Below are positions 18,064 through 26,560 of a stretch of DNA of 62,428 nucleotides, in pieces. The DNA is from a bacterium. GTDB taxonomy: Bacteria > SZUA-79 > Acidulodesulfobacterales > Acidulodesulfobacteraceae. The position numbers were made by a program, and so were the translations under genes. The notes beneath the pieces are model-generated. The model worked only from the letters and a program-made list of their open reading frames with translations, was not told the origin of the DNA and ran no database searches. Where the stretch lies: assembly GCA_021825865.1 (NCBI GenBank), contig JAKAFU010000007.1:1-62428 (forward strand). The letters are read 5' to 3'. Numbering within the stretch: position 1 is the stretch's first letter; the number at the start of each line of letters is the position of its first letter.

Positions 18064-19764
18064 TTATTCTTTGATATTTTCTATAAATCCATCAAAAACC
18101 TCTTCAAATAAATTACGCATAACATCGCTTTTGATATCCGCATTAATAATGCCGGCATCGCCGCTTTCTATATTATTATTATCAACATTACCGCCGCTGC
18201 CGTCATTTTTCTTATTATTATCGTTATCTTTTTCTTTGTTAATCACATTTTCATGCCGGCGGGCGGCGCTGCCGTTATCATTATCGTTAAGAACAGAATC
18301 CGTCTGTGTATTAAGCCTTGCTGAAAGGTTGTCGTCTATATTGTTAGTAATAGAGTCGATATGTTCAAGAAAATCTTCCCCGTCGGCAACAATGCCGCTC
18401 TGTATTTCATTATCTAACCTATGTTCTCCAATATTCTTCTTATTTGCTTTGCCTGTTTTATGGTTTAAATTATATTCTTTAATATTTTGATTTTCCTGCA
18501 AAATAGAAGCATTATTATTTATGATTTTATTATCGTTAATTACATCGCAAACATTTACAGAATCGTCGTTTGTATCTTTCTGCAAATATTTTCTTTCCGT
18601 ATCCGCCAGTTCAGTTATTGTATTAATTTTTTCTAATTTGTCTATTTTATCTAATTTCTCCAATACCGCCTTTATTTCAATTTTAGACGGTGTGCTTATA
18701 AGCCTGAATATAATAAGCTCCATCATAAGAAGCGGCGAAGAAACACGCTGATATCTGCCGTCTGCTTCAAGAAGAATGTCTATCATATCTAATATTTCAG
18801 CTTCTCCCTTAAGTTCTGTCAGAGGGATAAGCGAAGCGACGTCGGCTTCAAGTATATCGCTTATTATGCTTTTGTAGTTTAATTTCAATACAAGGATATT
18901 CCTTAGAAAAAATGCCAGCTGTCTTATAAATTGCCGTATATCCGTTCCGGCTATGTATATATCGTTGATTATTTTTATAGAATTTTCATAATCTTTTTTA
19001 AAAATATATTCGGTAATTTTTTTTATAGTTTCTTTTCCTGTTACCCCAAGAATATTGCCGACATCTTCTTTTATTTCTTTGCCGTAATAAGATATAACCG
19101 TATCAAAAGCGGAAAGAGCGTCCCGGAGAGAACCGTCGCTTAAGGAGGCTATAGTCATGAGATTTTCGTCTGAAATCTCAATATTTTCTTCTTCCGCAAT
19201 TTTTTTTAATTTTAAATAAATAACGGTGGGAGCAATTCTTTTAAAAGTGAATCTCTGACATCTTGATAATATTGTTTCAGGAACTTTATAAATTTCAGTA
19301 GTTGCAAAAATAAATTTGACGTGCTCCGGCGGTTCTTCAAGAGTTTTTAAAAGCGCATTAAAGGCGCTTTTAGAAAGCATATGCACTTCGTCTATTATAT
19401 ATATCTTATATTTTAAACTTTGCGGAGAATACATTATATTTTCTTTAAGCTCTCGTATATCGTCTACACCGGTATTTGACGCTCCGTCTATTTCAATAAC
19501 ATCGACCGCATTGCCTCCAAGCATTTCGGTGCATGCACGGCAAACGCCGCAAGGATGAGAGGTGGGGCCTTTTTCACAGTTTACAGACCTCGCAAGTATT
19601 CTTGCTATAGAAGTTTTTCCTACGCCTCTGGTCCCCGAAAAAATATAGGCATGCGCTACCCTGTCGGAATCAACGGCGTTTTTAAGCGTTTTAACAATAT
19701 CATCCTGCCCTATGACTTCGTCAAATGTTTTTGGTCTGTATTTTCTGGCTAATACCTGATACAT
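18064..19764 (-). CDS. dnaX: DNA polymerase III subunits gamma and tau
   Basis: DnaX is the clamp-loader ATPase of the replisome. The 566-residue protein has Walker A GTRGVGKTS (44-52), a four-cysteine zinc module (CEKG...CGVCRAC), Walker B/DEVH in IIDEVHMLSKSAFNALL and the sensor-1 region ending with ILSRCQRF. The conserved ATPase and collar domains end near residue 360. The C-terminal 200 residues are almost entirely Asn/Asp/Lys/Ser low complexity except for a short hydrophobic end. I do not see a convincing frameshift signal for a separate gamma form; runs of eight A occur but are expected at this base composition. First gene of the long leftward run. Confidence 0.96.
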   Translation of the reverse strand: MYQVLARKYRPKTFDEVIGQDDIVKTLKNAVDSDRVAHAYIFSGTRGVGKTSIARILARSVNCEKGPTSHPCGVCRACTEMLGGNAVDVIEIDGASNTGVDDIRELKENIMYSPQSLKYKIYIIDEVHMLSKSAFNALLKTLEEPPEHVKFIFATTEIYKVPETILSRCQRFTFKRIAPTVIYLKLKKIAEEENIEISDENLMTIASLSDGSLRDALSAFDTVISYYGKEIKEDVGNILGVTGKETIKKITEYIFKKDYENSIKIINDIYIAGTDIRQFIRQLAFFLRNILVLKLNYKSIISDILEADVASLIPLTELKGEAEILDMIDILLEADGRYQRVSSPLLMMELIIFRLISTPSKIEIKAVLEKLDKIDKLEKINTITELADTERKYLQKDTNDDSVNVCDVINDNKIINNNASILQENQNIKEYNLNHKTGKANKKNIGEHRLDNEIQSGIVADGEDFLEHIDSITNNIDDNLSARLNTQTDSVLNDNDNGSAARRHENVINKEKDNDNNKKNDGSGGNVDNNNIESGDAGIINADIKSDVMRNLFEEVFDGFIENIKE

Positions 19765-19815
19765 TATTATATTACTATATTATTTTTATGATTGTTTTGA
19801 TATTAAGAAAATTAC

Positions 19816-19855
19816 GAAAATTAGGGACGGACACCATTTTTTACGCACTAATTTC
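19816..19855 (+). repeat. Dispersed 40-bp repeat, copy 1
   Basis: The 40 bases begin GAAAATTAGGGACGGACACC and match 19942-19981 at 32 of 40 positions, nearly all differences being transitions. Related, shorter matches occur at 22952-23022 and 59483-59542. The sequence lies upstream of dnaX in the divergent gap with yggS. The GGGACGGACACC core resembles termini of short non-coding elements mobilised by REP-associated tyrosine transposases, but no transposase is present here. Confidence 0.65.
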
Positions 19856-19941
19856 CTTCCACTTTTTATATTTTTATATTATTGAATAATTATAGCACAA
19901 ATATAATAATAAAATTGAAAATTAATGACATGAAAATTAAT

Positions 19942-19981
19942 GAAAATTAGGAACGAATGCTATTTTTTATGCAATAGTTTC
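19942..19981 (+). repeat. Dispersed 40-bp repeat, copy 2
   Basis: This is a decayed direct copy of 19816-19855 (32 of 40 identical), 126 bases further on and in the same orientation. It lies between the two divergent genes dnaX and yggS, just upstream of the likely yggS -10 element at 20011-20016. Confidence 0.65.
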
Positions 19982-20057
19982 TATATAATAATTTTCGCGG
20001 TATTATATTGTATAATCATAGCATAAAGTGATATTATATAATTATATTATAAAAAAG

Positions 20058-20978
20058 ATGATATCTGAAAACATACAAAAAATAAATGATGACATAAGAC
20101 GTTCTGCTGCTAAAAGCGGCAGAAACTATCAACATATTACTATTCTTGCCGCTTCAAAAACCAGAAATGCCGATGAAATAATTAAAGCTTGCGAGTCCGG
20201 GATAACTGTTTTCGGAGAAAATTACGTTCAGGAATTTTTAGGTAAATATGATTATTTTAAAAGCATTGCCCAAATAAATCATACAGACTGCGGCAACGGT
20301 AATACCGGTAATAATAGCGGCAGCAGTATCATGCGCAGTGATGCGGGCGGCAGGGGTCTGAACTTTATTAAAAAAGCTGAATATACTGGCAACATTGTTA
20401 ATAACAATAACCTCGACAAGAAAAGCAGCAATAATATTGCCGGCAGTAATAACATCCCATCTGCTTGCATTTTTAAAAATTTAAAATGGCATTTAATAGG
20501 CAAACTGCAAAAAAATAAGGTTAAATACATAGCAAAAAAAGTAAGTATGATTCATTCCGTTGATAGTTTTGAACTTGCCAAACTTATAGATAAATTTTCG
20601 GCAGACGATAATTTTTCCGGAAATAAAATTAAAATCCTTATTGAAATTAATATCGCTGATGAATCAACTAAATCCGGCATCAAGTTAGACGATGCAAAGG
20701 AATTAATTTATAATTTAAACAGCTTAAATAATATTGAACTCAAAGGATTTATGACTATGCCTCCTTATGCCGAAAATCCCGAACAGAATAGAATTTATTT
20801 TAAAGCGCTAAAAGATTTTATCGATTTTGCCAATCAAAAAAATATGTACAAAAATGAACTGACAGAACTTTCTATGGGAACTTCAAACGATTTTGCGGCT
20901 GCAATTGAAGAAGGCGCAACAATCGTCAGGTTGGGAACTATTATTTTCGGCGAAAGAATTTATGCAATCAGACAATAA
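20058..20978 (+). CDS. yggS: YggS/PROSC family pyridoxal-phosphate homeostasis protein, with Asn-rich insertion
   Basis: YggS binds PLP on a lysine without catalysing a known reaction and buffers vitamin B6 pools. Family blocks are all present: ILAASKTR with the PLP lysine, FGENYVQE, HLIGKLQKNK, IHSVDSFELA, LKGFMTMPP and LSMGTSNDF...IRLG-type ending (VRLGTIIFGER). The protein is about 306 residues against the usual 220-235 because of a 65-residue Asn/Gly/Ser-rich insertion between the second and third blocks (about 20271-20471). I chose the ATG at 20058; a GTG at 20028 lies only 12 bases after a TATAAT and would leave almost no leader. It ends 32 bases from the convergent kup gene. Confidence 0.9.
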   Translation: MISENIQKINDDIRRSAAKSGRNYQHITILAASKTRNADEIIKACESGITVFGENYVQEFLGKYDYFKSIAQINHTDCGNGNTGNNSGSSIMRSDAGGRGLNFIKKAEYTGNIVNNNNLDKKSSNNIAGSNNIPSACIFKNLKWHLIGKLQKNKVKYIAKKVSMIHSVDSFELAKLIDKFSADDNFSGNKIKILIEINIADESTKSGIKLDDAKELIYNLNSLNNIELKGFMTMPPYAENPEQNRIYFKALKDFIDFANQKNMYKNELTELSMGTSNDFAAAIEEGATIVRLGTIIFGERIYAIRQ

Positions 20979-21010
20979 ATAATATAATCGGTAATTTTTA
21001 ATCGGTTTAA

Positions 21011-22867
21011 TTAAATTTCTATCCTCATTAATATGCCGTGAATTTTTTCGGCAGGCAGATTGTAAAATCTGACGAAAGAAGGAGATAACTTTTTTATTAT
21101 AGCAAATATTTTCCAGATAACATTATTACTTACCACCTCTTCTATGCCGTAAAATATCACCTTTTCATTTACATTATAAACACGAAGTATATTTTCTATA
21201 TTCACTATCTCAAGATAGCCCGCTTTAATAATAAAATGTTTTAAACCTGGGGCTATATCATTTTCAAACTTGCTTTCTATTCCATATGGAATATTTTTTG
21301 TGTGAATTGAAACTATTATATTATTTTCGTATATTATATTGTTTTCAAACAATGTAGTGGTTATATAATACGGAATTTTATTTATATCACGCGCAAAAAA
21401 TAAAGCCGAACCTTTAATTTTTGGCATACTTTTATATAACTCATTATATTCTTTAAGAAATTTATCAATATCCGTCAGTTTATACGCTTTATATAATTTT
21501 TCTTGTCCTTTAGTATATATCATGATTATTAAAAATGGGACTAACGCTATGAGGAGGGCAACATATCCGCCTTTTAACGTTTTAAACAAAAGATTAGATA
21601 TTAAAAAAGAAGCATCGACAACTATTATAAATATTGAAGATACAAACAAAATAAATCTTCGTTCATGATAAAAATATATACTAATCATTATACCCGTGAA
21701 CGTCATAGTGCCGCTGACGGCAAGACCGTACGCCATAGCTATATTATCTGATGTTCTGAATACTATCATTATCAAAATAACGCAGATAAATAAAAACCAG
21801 TTTGCCAGGTTTATATAAATTTGCGACTGCATTTTATCTGAAGTGTATTGCACTTTCAAAAGCGGCAGAATTCTGGTAGTAATTCCCTGATAAATAATGG
21901 AAAATATACCGCTTATTACAGCCTGCGACGCTATAATGGTGGCTATTATACTCAAAAACAAAAATGGAACATATAACAGGTGCGATTCTTCATATATCAT
22001 TTGAAAAAATACATTACTTGATTTTAAATGGTCTACCATAAACGAACCCTGTCCTATATAACTCAGAACTAATGTGCCGAATACAAAGTACCATGCTTTT
22101 CTTATAGGCTCTCTGCCTATATGCCCCATATCCGCATATAACGCCTCGCCGCCGGTAGCAGACAGAATAACGTCGGAAAGCACGAAAAAGCTTATAAGTC
22201 CGTGTCCTACAGCGCTCCTTACATTCATATTAATATGAAATATAAAAACCATAGCGTAATACGGGTTTATTGCTTTTAAAATGACGGGATTATAAACTAT
22301 AGATATAACTCCGGTAATTCCCAACGTTATAAACCATATAAACATAATTGGACCAAAAGTTTTACCTATTTTATCAGTACCCTTATACTGAAACCAGAAT
22401 AAAAATATCGCTATTACAACCGATATAAAAACTACTAAAGATGTAGAGATAGTGCTGAACGCAGGGATTAAAGCGACACCTTCGACGGCGCTAAGAATAC
22501 TGATAGCCGGAGTTATTACACTATCTCCTATTAATAAAGACAGTGCAATATAAGAAATTATAGTAATAAAAGCCATTTCCCTTGCCGATTTTACCACTTT
22601 TCGCAATACATTTCTAAGAATAATAGTTCCGCCTTCATTATTTTCGCTGATATTCATCGCAAACCAGACGTACTGTACTGAGACTATGACTATTAAAGTC
22701 CATATAATAAGCGATATAACGCCCAATATATTAAAAATGGTTGGTCTGAGATATGCAAATATTACCGCTAAAGTATAAATCGGGCTTGTTCCGATATCTC
22801 CAAAAACAAGTCCCAACGCTTTCATAGGATTACTTTCGCAAAAATTTTTCAATCCTTCAGATTTCAT
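21011..22867 (-). CDS. kup: KUP-family potassium transporter
   Basis: This 618-residue membrane protein of the KUP/HAK/KT family takes up K+ with protons. The N-terminal signature GLVFGDIGTSPIYT is at about residues 19-32, followed by some twelve hydrophobic segments to about residue 465. A cytoplasmic C-terminal domain of about 150 residues follows. AGGAAA precedes the ATG. The next gene upstream in the same direction is an APC permease, 163 bases away with a repeat in the gap, so they may or may not be cotranscribed. Length is normal for the family. Confidence 0.93.
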   Translation of the reverse strand: MKSEGLKNFCESNPMKALGLVFGDIGTSPIYTLAVIFAYLRPTIFNILGVISLIIWTLIVIVSVQYVWFAMNISENNEGGTIILRNVLRKVVKSAREMAFITIISYIALSLLIGDSVITPAISILSAVEGVALIPAFSTISTSLVVFISVVIAIFLFWFQYKGTDKIGKTFGPIMFIWFITLGITGVISIVYNPVILKAINPYYAMVFIFHINMNVRSAVGHGLISFFVLSDVILSATGGEALYADMGHIGREPIRKAWYFVFGTLVLSYIGQGSFMVDHLKSSNVFFQMIYEESHLLYVPFLFLSIIATIIASQAVISGIFSIIYQGITTRILPLLKVQYTSDKMQSQIYINLANWFLFICVILIMIVFRTSDNIAMAYGLAVSGTMTFTGIMISIYFYHERRFILFVSSIFIIVVDASFLISNLLFKTLKGGYVALLIALVPFLIIMIYTKGQEKLYKAYKLTDIDKFLKEYNELYKSMPKIKGSALFFARDINKIPYYITTTLFENNIIYENNIIVSIHTKNIPYGIESKFENDIAPGLKHFIIKAGYLEIVNIENILRVYNVNEKVIFYGIEEVVSNNVIWKIFAIIKKLSPSFVRFYNLPAEKIHGILMRIEI

Positions 22868-22951
22868 ATTTTTCCTTATTTTATTAGATTTTTAATTGTA
22901 AGATTTTAACATATTTTAAAAAATTATAGCGGCTTAAAATTAATAAAATTA

Positions 22952-23022
22952 GAAATCAGGGACGGATACTTATTTTTATAAACATTGTCTATACTCAATT
23001 TAAACGGCGTCTGTGTCTAATT
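22952..23022 (+). repeat. 71-bp element with inverted ends related to the dispersed repeat
   Basis: The left end (GAAATCAGGGACGGATAC) matches the start of the 40-bp repeats at 19816 and 19942. The right end, 23002-23022, is an inverted relative: its reverse complement (AATTAGACACAGACGCC) matches the 19816 copy at 16 of 21 positions. Two inverted ends in 71 bases give the look of a small hairpin-forming mobile element. It fills most of the gap between the APC permease and kup. Confidence 0.5.
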
Positions 23023-23030
23023 AATTTAAT

Positions 23031-24632
23031 TTATTTATTAATTTGATGTCCGTGCGCATGTCCGTTGTCCGACAAGGCAGCTGGGTTTCCGCTTGCGCAG
23101 CCTTCTTCTTCTATTAAATTTACGGTTACGCTCACTTTAGCCAATATTTCTTTTCTGTATTTTTTAAGATACATTATATAAATTATTACAAAACATATAA
23201 AAAGGATTGACGTCGCGCTCGCCTGAAAAATAGGAAACAGCGGCGGAACAACAGATTCATATAACACAAACATAAATATTAATGTTGCTAAACCCGGCAT
23301 AACATAATGCTCAATAGGATGAATAATCTTTCTCAACATACCGTGATGTTTTTCTTTCAATCTCTTATATAAAACCATAATCGAAGTATTTAACAAAAAA
23401 TGTGTTATTATTAAACCGTACAATGCAATAGTAGTTAAAAATGCAAATGTTTCCGTCAATCCTTTCTGTAATTTTGGATTTGCCGCTGAAACAGAAAACA
23501 TCCTGCTGAAACCGACGCCTTCTATATGAAGCATAATAAAACCGGTTGTCAGCGCCACAATTGATGCTGACGCGCCTATAAAGAGCAAAGACTTATAAGG
23601 CGTTTTAAATCTCTTATGAATATCAGAAAAAAAATCAGGCAGTATATGGTCCCTTGCCATTGCAAAATAAACCCTGGCCGCATTAGACTGCATTGCCACA
23701 GAATCAGAAAATGCCGAATTTAGGGCAACCAATGAAAGCATCAAGCCGCCGGCAATGCCAGTATAAAAAGTAGCCACCAATATGCCTGGTATAGCACTGT
23801 GAGCAAAACCCGCCATATGATTGACGCCCCAGCCTACTACAAGAGAATACGAAACCTCAGTCAGAACTCCTCCCGTTATCAACAATCCTATAACTAAAGC
23901 TTTAGTTATCGACCTGTGAGATTTTACCTCTTCCCCTAAAGGTGCTGAGCCGCCGTATCCGATAAAACTGGTTATGGCAAAAATCATACCGAGACCGACT
24001 GAAGAAACAGGTCCGCCGTTAGGGTCAAAATAGCTTTTATAATTTGGCCACGCAAACGGATTAAATACATTAAGCGTATTATCCGGAGCTTTCAAGATAA
24101 TAATCAGCGACAGGACAAATAAAAAACTGATTTCAAACAGCGCCGCAGCTTTTATGTATTTCATCTGGATTTTTATGCCAAATATAGCAAGCATAATCGG
24201 AATTATAATAAAAATTAAAATCAACGGCATCCACAGCCAACCAGCTATATTGATATTAAAAAAGTACTTCAGGGCACCCGGCAAAACAACGCCGCCTATA
24301 TAAGTAGGTATAGCTGCAGTGCTTGCCACCTGGTACATAATATATAAAAAGCCGGTTAAAACCGCGGGAGACGGTCCGTATGCCGTTGCGACATAACCGT
24401 AATAACCTCCGGCACTTGCATGTCTTTTTGATAAATGATAAAGGGTATTGACTTCAAGATACATAACCGCCATTGCAAGAAGAAAAGAAAGAGGTGTTAA
24501 GACATAAGCGTAAATGGCGGCGGCGGTCATAAAAGCAACTGTATCGCACGCAGGAGCCATAGCCGCTATTTCCTGAGCAATAGCCCCCAGAACCCCGATG
24601 TTTCCTTGCTCTAATCTTTTTATTTTTTCCAT
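23031..24632 (-). CDS. APC-superfamily amino acid permease
   Basis: The 533-residue integral membrane protein has the APC fold: a glycine-rich first segment (GNIGVLGAIAQEIAAMAP), then AGGYYGYVATAYG in the second and third helices, and about twelve membrane segments in all. The substrate cannot be read from sequence; relatives carry amino acids or polyamines. It ends with a His-containing tail (NGHAHGHQ). No enzyme gene for amino acid degradation is adjacent. It is the first gene of a two-gene leftward unit with kup and faces a 488-base intergenic region. Confidence 0.83.
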   Translation of the reverse strand: MEKIKRLEQGNIGVLGAIAQEIAAMAPACDTVAFMTAAAIYAYVLTPLSFLLAMAVMYLEVNTLYHLSKRHASAGGYYGYVATAYGPSPAVLTGFLYIMYQVASTAAIPTYIGGVVLPGALKYFFNINIAGWLWMPLILIFIIIPIMLAIFGIKIQMKYIKAAALFEISFLFVLSLIIILKAPDNTLNVFNPFAWPNYKSYFDPNGGPVSSVGLGMIFAITSFIGYGGSAPLGEEVKSHRSITKALVIGLLITGGVLTEVSYSLVVGWGVNHMAGFAHSAIPGILVATFYTGIAGGLMLSLVALNSAFSDSVAMQSNAARVYFAMARDHILPDFFSDIHKRFKTPYKSLLFIGASASIVALTTGFIMLHIEGVGFSRMFSVSAANPKLQKGLTETFAFLTTIALYGLIITHFLLNTSIMVLYKRLKEKHHGMLRKIIHPIEHYVMPGLATLIFMFVLYESVVPPLFPIFQASATSILFICFVIIYIMYLKKYRKEILAKVSVTVNLIEEEGCASGNPAALSDNGHAHGHQINK

Positions 24633-25120
24633 AATTTCAATAAGCCTTATGCTAAAACAAACTAACTTATTTTTTTATTTGTTATATAAACTATATATAA
24701 CTATATAAATGACCGGATATATTATATAACATAATTAATTAATATGCTTTAGTTAAATAATACAAAGAATAAAATTATATCATTTAATAATAAAACATAG
24801 GTCAATAAAAATAGCAGCAATTCAAAAAACAATGCGGTTTTAATAACAACGTCTATTTTTAGTTCGCCTGGTTATCGGCTATATATTATATACAAGGATT
24901 ATATGTTCCGCACCCGATATATTTAGTGCGCGCATATATGTTATTTCATCTATCTCTATATAAATATACGCAGTCAAATATAGTTATAGCTAAAGATTAT
25001 TATTTCGTTTTTTATGTTGAATTTTTTAGTAATATGCATTACAATAATAACCGTTACGATAATTAATTAATTTACTATATTATTAAATTAAAAATCAAAA
25101 ATAACGAATAATTAATTGCT
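24633..25120. other. 488-base gene-free region between divergent genes
   Basis: No ORF, tRNA or structured RNA is recognisable. It separates the divergent APC permease and the ATPase gene, so it must hold two promoters. One good candidate on the + strand is at 25017-25045. An 8-base palindrome TGCGCGCA at 24927-24934, flanked by ATAT-rich arms, is a possible operator. The rest is featureless AT-rich sequence. Confidence 0.6.
25017..25045 (+). promoter_or_regulatory. Sigma-70-type promoter for the AAA ATPase gene
   Basis: TTGAAT (25017-25022), a 17-base spacer and TACAAT (25040-25045) make a near-consensus vegetative promoter. Transcription would start near 25052, leaving a leader of about 70 bases before the ATG at 25121. 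In such AT-rich DNA chance matches are common, but the spacing is ideal and the position is right. Confidence 0.55.
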
Positions 25121-26440
25121 ATGAAATTCTATGACAGAACCAAAGAACTTGAAACATTGCGGTCTATTTTATCGTCAATCAAGACGTCTTCGTCTTCCGC
25201 CTCTAAAATGACGGTGATTACCGGCAGAAGAAGAGTGGGGAAAACAAAGCTTATACTTGAAGCTTTCGGCGAGAATATGCTTTATCTATTTATAGCGAGA
25301 AAAGAAGAAAAACTATTATGCGAAGAATTTTCCTATTTGATTCGGAATAAATTAAATAATAAGATAATAGGAAAAATTACTGCTTTTAAAGACTTGTTCG
25401 AATATCTTATGATTTTATCGGAAGAAAAAGCTCTTACGGTAGTAATAGATGAGTTTCAGGAATTTTATAACATTAACCCTTCGGTTTATTCGGATATGCA
25501 AAATATCTGGGACAATTACAAGAATAAATCTAAAATGAATTTAATTTTAAGCGGGTCAATCTATTCGCTTATGAAAAAAATATTTGAAAACTCAAAAGAA
25601 CCTCTTTTCGGCAGGGCAGATAAGAAAATTTACCTTAAACCTTTCGATGTCGATATTTTAAAAAAAATAATAATTGAAAACAATAAGTCTGCAAATAAAA
25701 TTGATATTTTAAGTTTTTACATGTTTACCGGCGGAATGGCAAAATACGTTGAATTATTTGTAGATAACGGTGCATTGACGTATAGTAAAATGCTTGATTT
25801 AATTTTAGAAGAAAACTCAATATTTATTGAAGAAGGAAAAGATTTGTTAATAGAAGAATTCGGCAAGGAGTATGCTACATATTTTTCTATTCTTTCTTTA
25901 ATCGCAAGTTCAAAAACCTCAAGAAGCGAAATTGAATCTATTTTAGAAAAAAATATAGGAGGCTATTTAGACAGGCTGGAAAATGAATATAGCATAATAA
26001 AAAAAATAAAGCCGGCATTTTCAAAAGAAGGCGGCAGAATACAAAAATATGTTATAGAAGATAATTTTTTAAATTTCTGGTTCCGCTTTATTTACGGCTA
26101 TAAAAGCGCCGTAGAAATAGGGAATTTAAAATACGTTCAAAATATAATAGACAGGGACTTTGCAACTTATGCAGGAAAATTCCTTGAAAAGTATTTCATC
26201 GAAAAACTAAAACTCTCTCAAGAATTTTCTTATATCGGCTCTTATTGGGAAAAAGGCAATAAAAACGAAATAGATATCGTTGCAGTAAACGGCATCGACA
26301 AAAAAATATTATTAGCCGAAGTTAAATTAAATCCGAAAAAAATCAATATAAATAAACTTAAGGAAAAAGCTGAAAAATTAACGGAAAAATTTAAGGATTG
26401 CAACTTTGAATATAAAGGATTTTCTCTTGAAGATTTATAA
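25121..26440 (+). CDS. AAA ATPase of the archaeal-ATPase/DUF234 family with PD-(D/E)XK-like tail
   Basis: The 439-residue protein has a STAND-like archaeal ATPase domain: Walker A GRRRVGKT (35-42) and Walker B VVIDEFQEF (about 108-116), with a LILSGS sensor. A winged-helix-like middle follows (near 250-290), then a DUF234 C-terminal region. In that region WEKGNKNEIDIVA and LLAEVKL, near residues 370-393, resemble the E-x-D...E-x-K core of PD-(D/E)XK nucleases. Cellular role is unknown; the family is widespread in archaea and anaerobes and is often single-gene and mobile. Here it stands alone between operons on the opposite strand, with its own promoter, suggesting acquisition as a unit. Confidence 0.85.
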   Translation: MKFYDRTKELETLRSILSSIKTSSSSASKMTVITGRRRVGKTKLILEAFGENMLYLFIARKEEKLLCEEFSYLIRNKLNNKIIGKITAFKDLFEYLMILSEEKALTVVIDEFQEFYNINPSVYSDMQNIWDNYKNKSKMNLILSGSIYSLMKKIFENSKEPLFGRADKKIYLKPFDVDILKKIIIENNKSANKIDILSFYMFTGGMAKYVELFVDNGALTYSKMLDLILEENSIFIEEGKDLLIEEFGKEYATYFSILSLIASSKTSRSEIESILEKNIGGYLDRLENEYSIIKKIKPAFSKEGGRIQKYVIEDNFLNFWFRFIYGYKSAVEIGNLKYVQNIIDRDFATYAGKFLEKYFIEKLKLSQEFSYIGSYWEKGNKNEIDIVAVNGIDKKILLAEVKLNPKKININKLKEKAEKLTEKFKDCNFEYKGFSLEDL

Positions 26441-26560
26441 ATTTTGGTTCTTTTTCTTAATCTGTCAATATTATCGATATTAAAAACTGACTGGCACCGT
26501 AATTATAAATTATAAATCAATATATAAAGCCCGTCTGCATATTATTGCATATATGCTCCA

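Noticed and set aside
18071-18490. A 139-codon open frame on the + strand opposite the dnaX 3' end
   Set aside because: It mirrors the low-complexity tail of dnaX, has only Leu/Ser-rich composition, no ribosome site and no recognisable domain.
18064-19764. Programmed frameshift or slippage in dnaX producing a gamma form
   Set aside because: Runs of eight A occur, but they fall in the ATPase region rather than after domain III, and no stimulatory hairpin is evident.
20979-21010. Intrinsic terminator between convergent yggS and kup
   Set aside because: The 32 bases contain no stem of useful length; transcripts probably overlap.
24633-25120. Riboswitch or small RNA gene in the 488-base gap
   Set aside because: No conserved riboswitch core or stable GC-rich fold could be recognised; only a promoter is supported.
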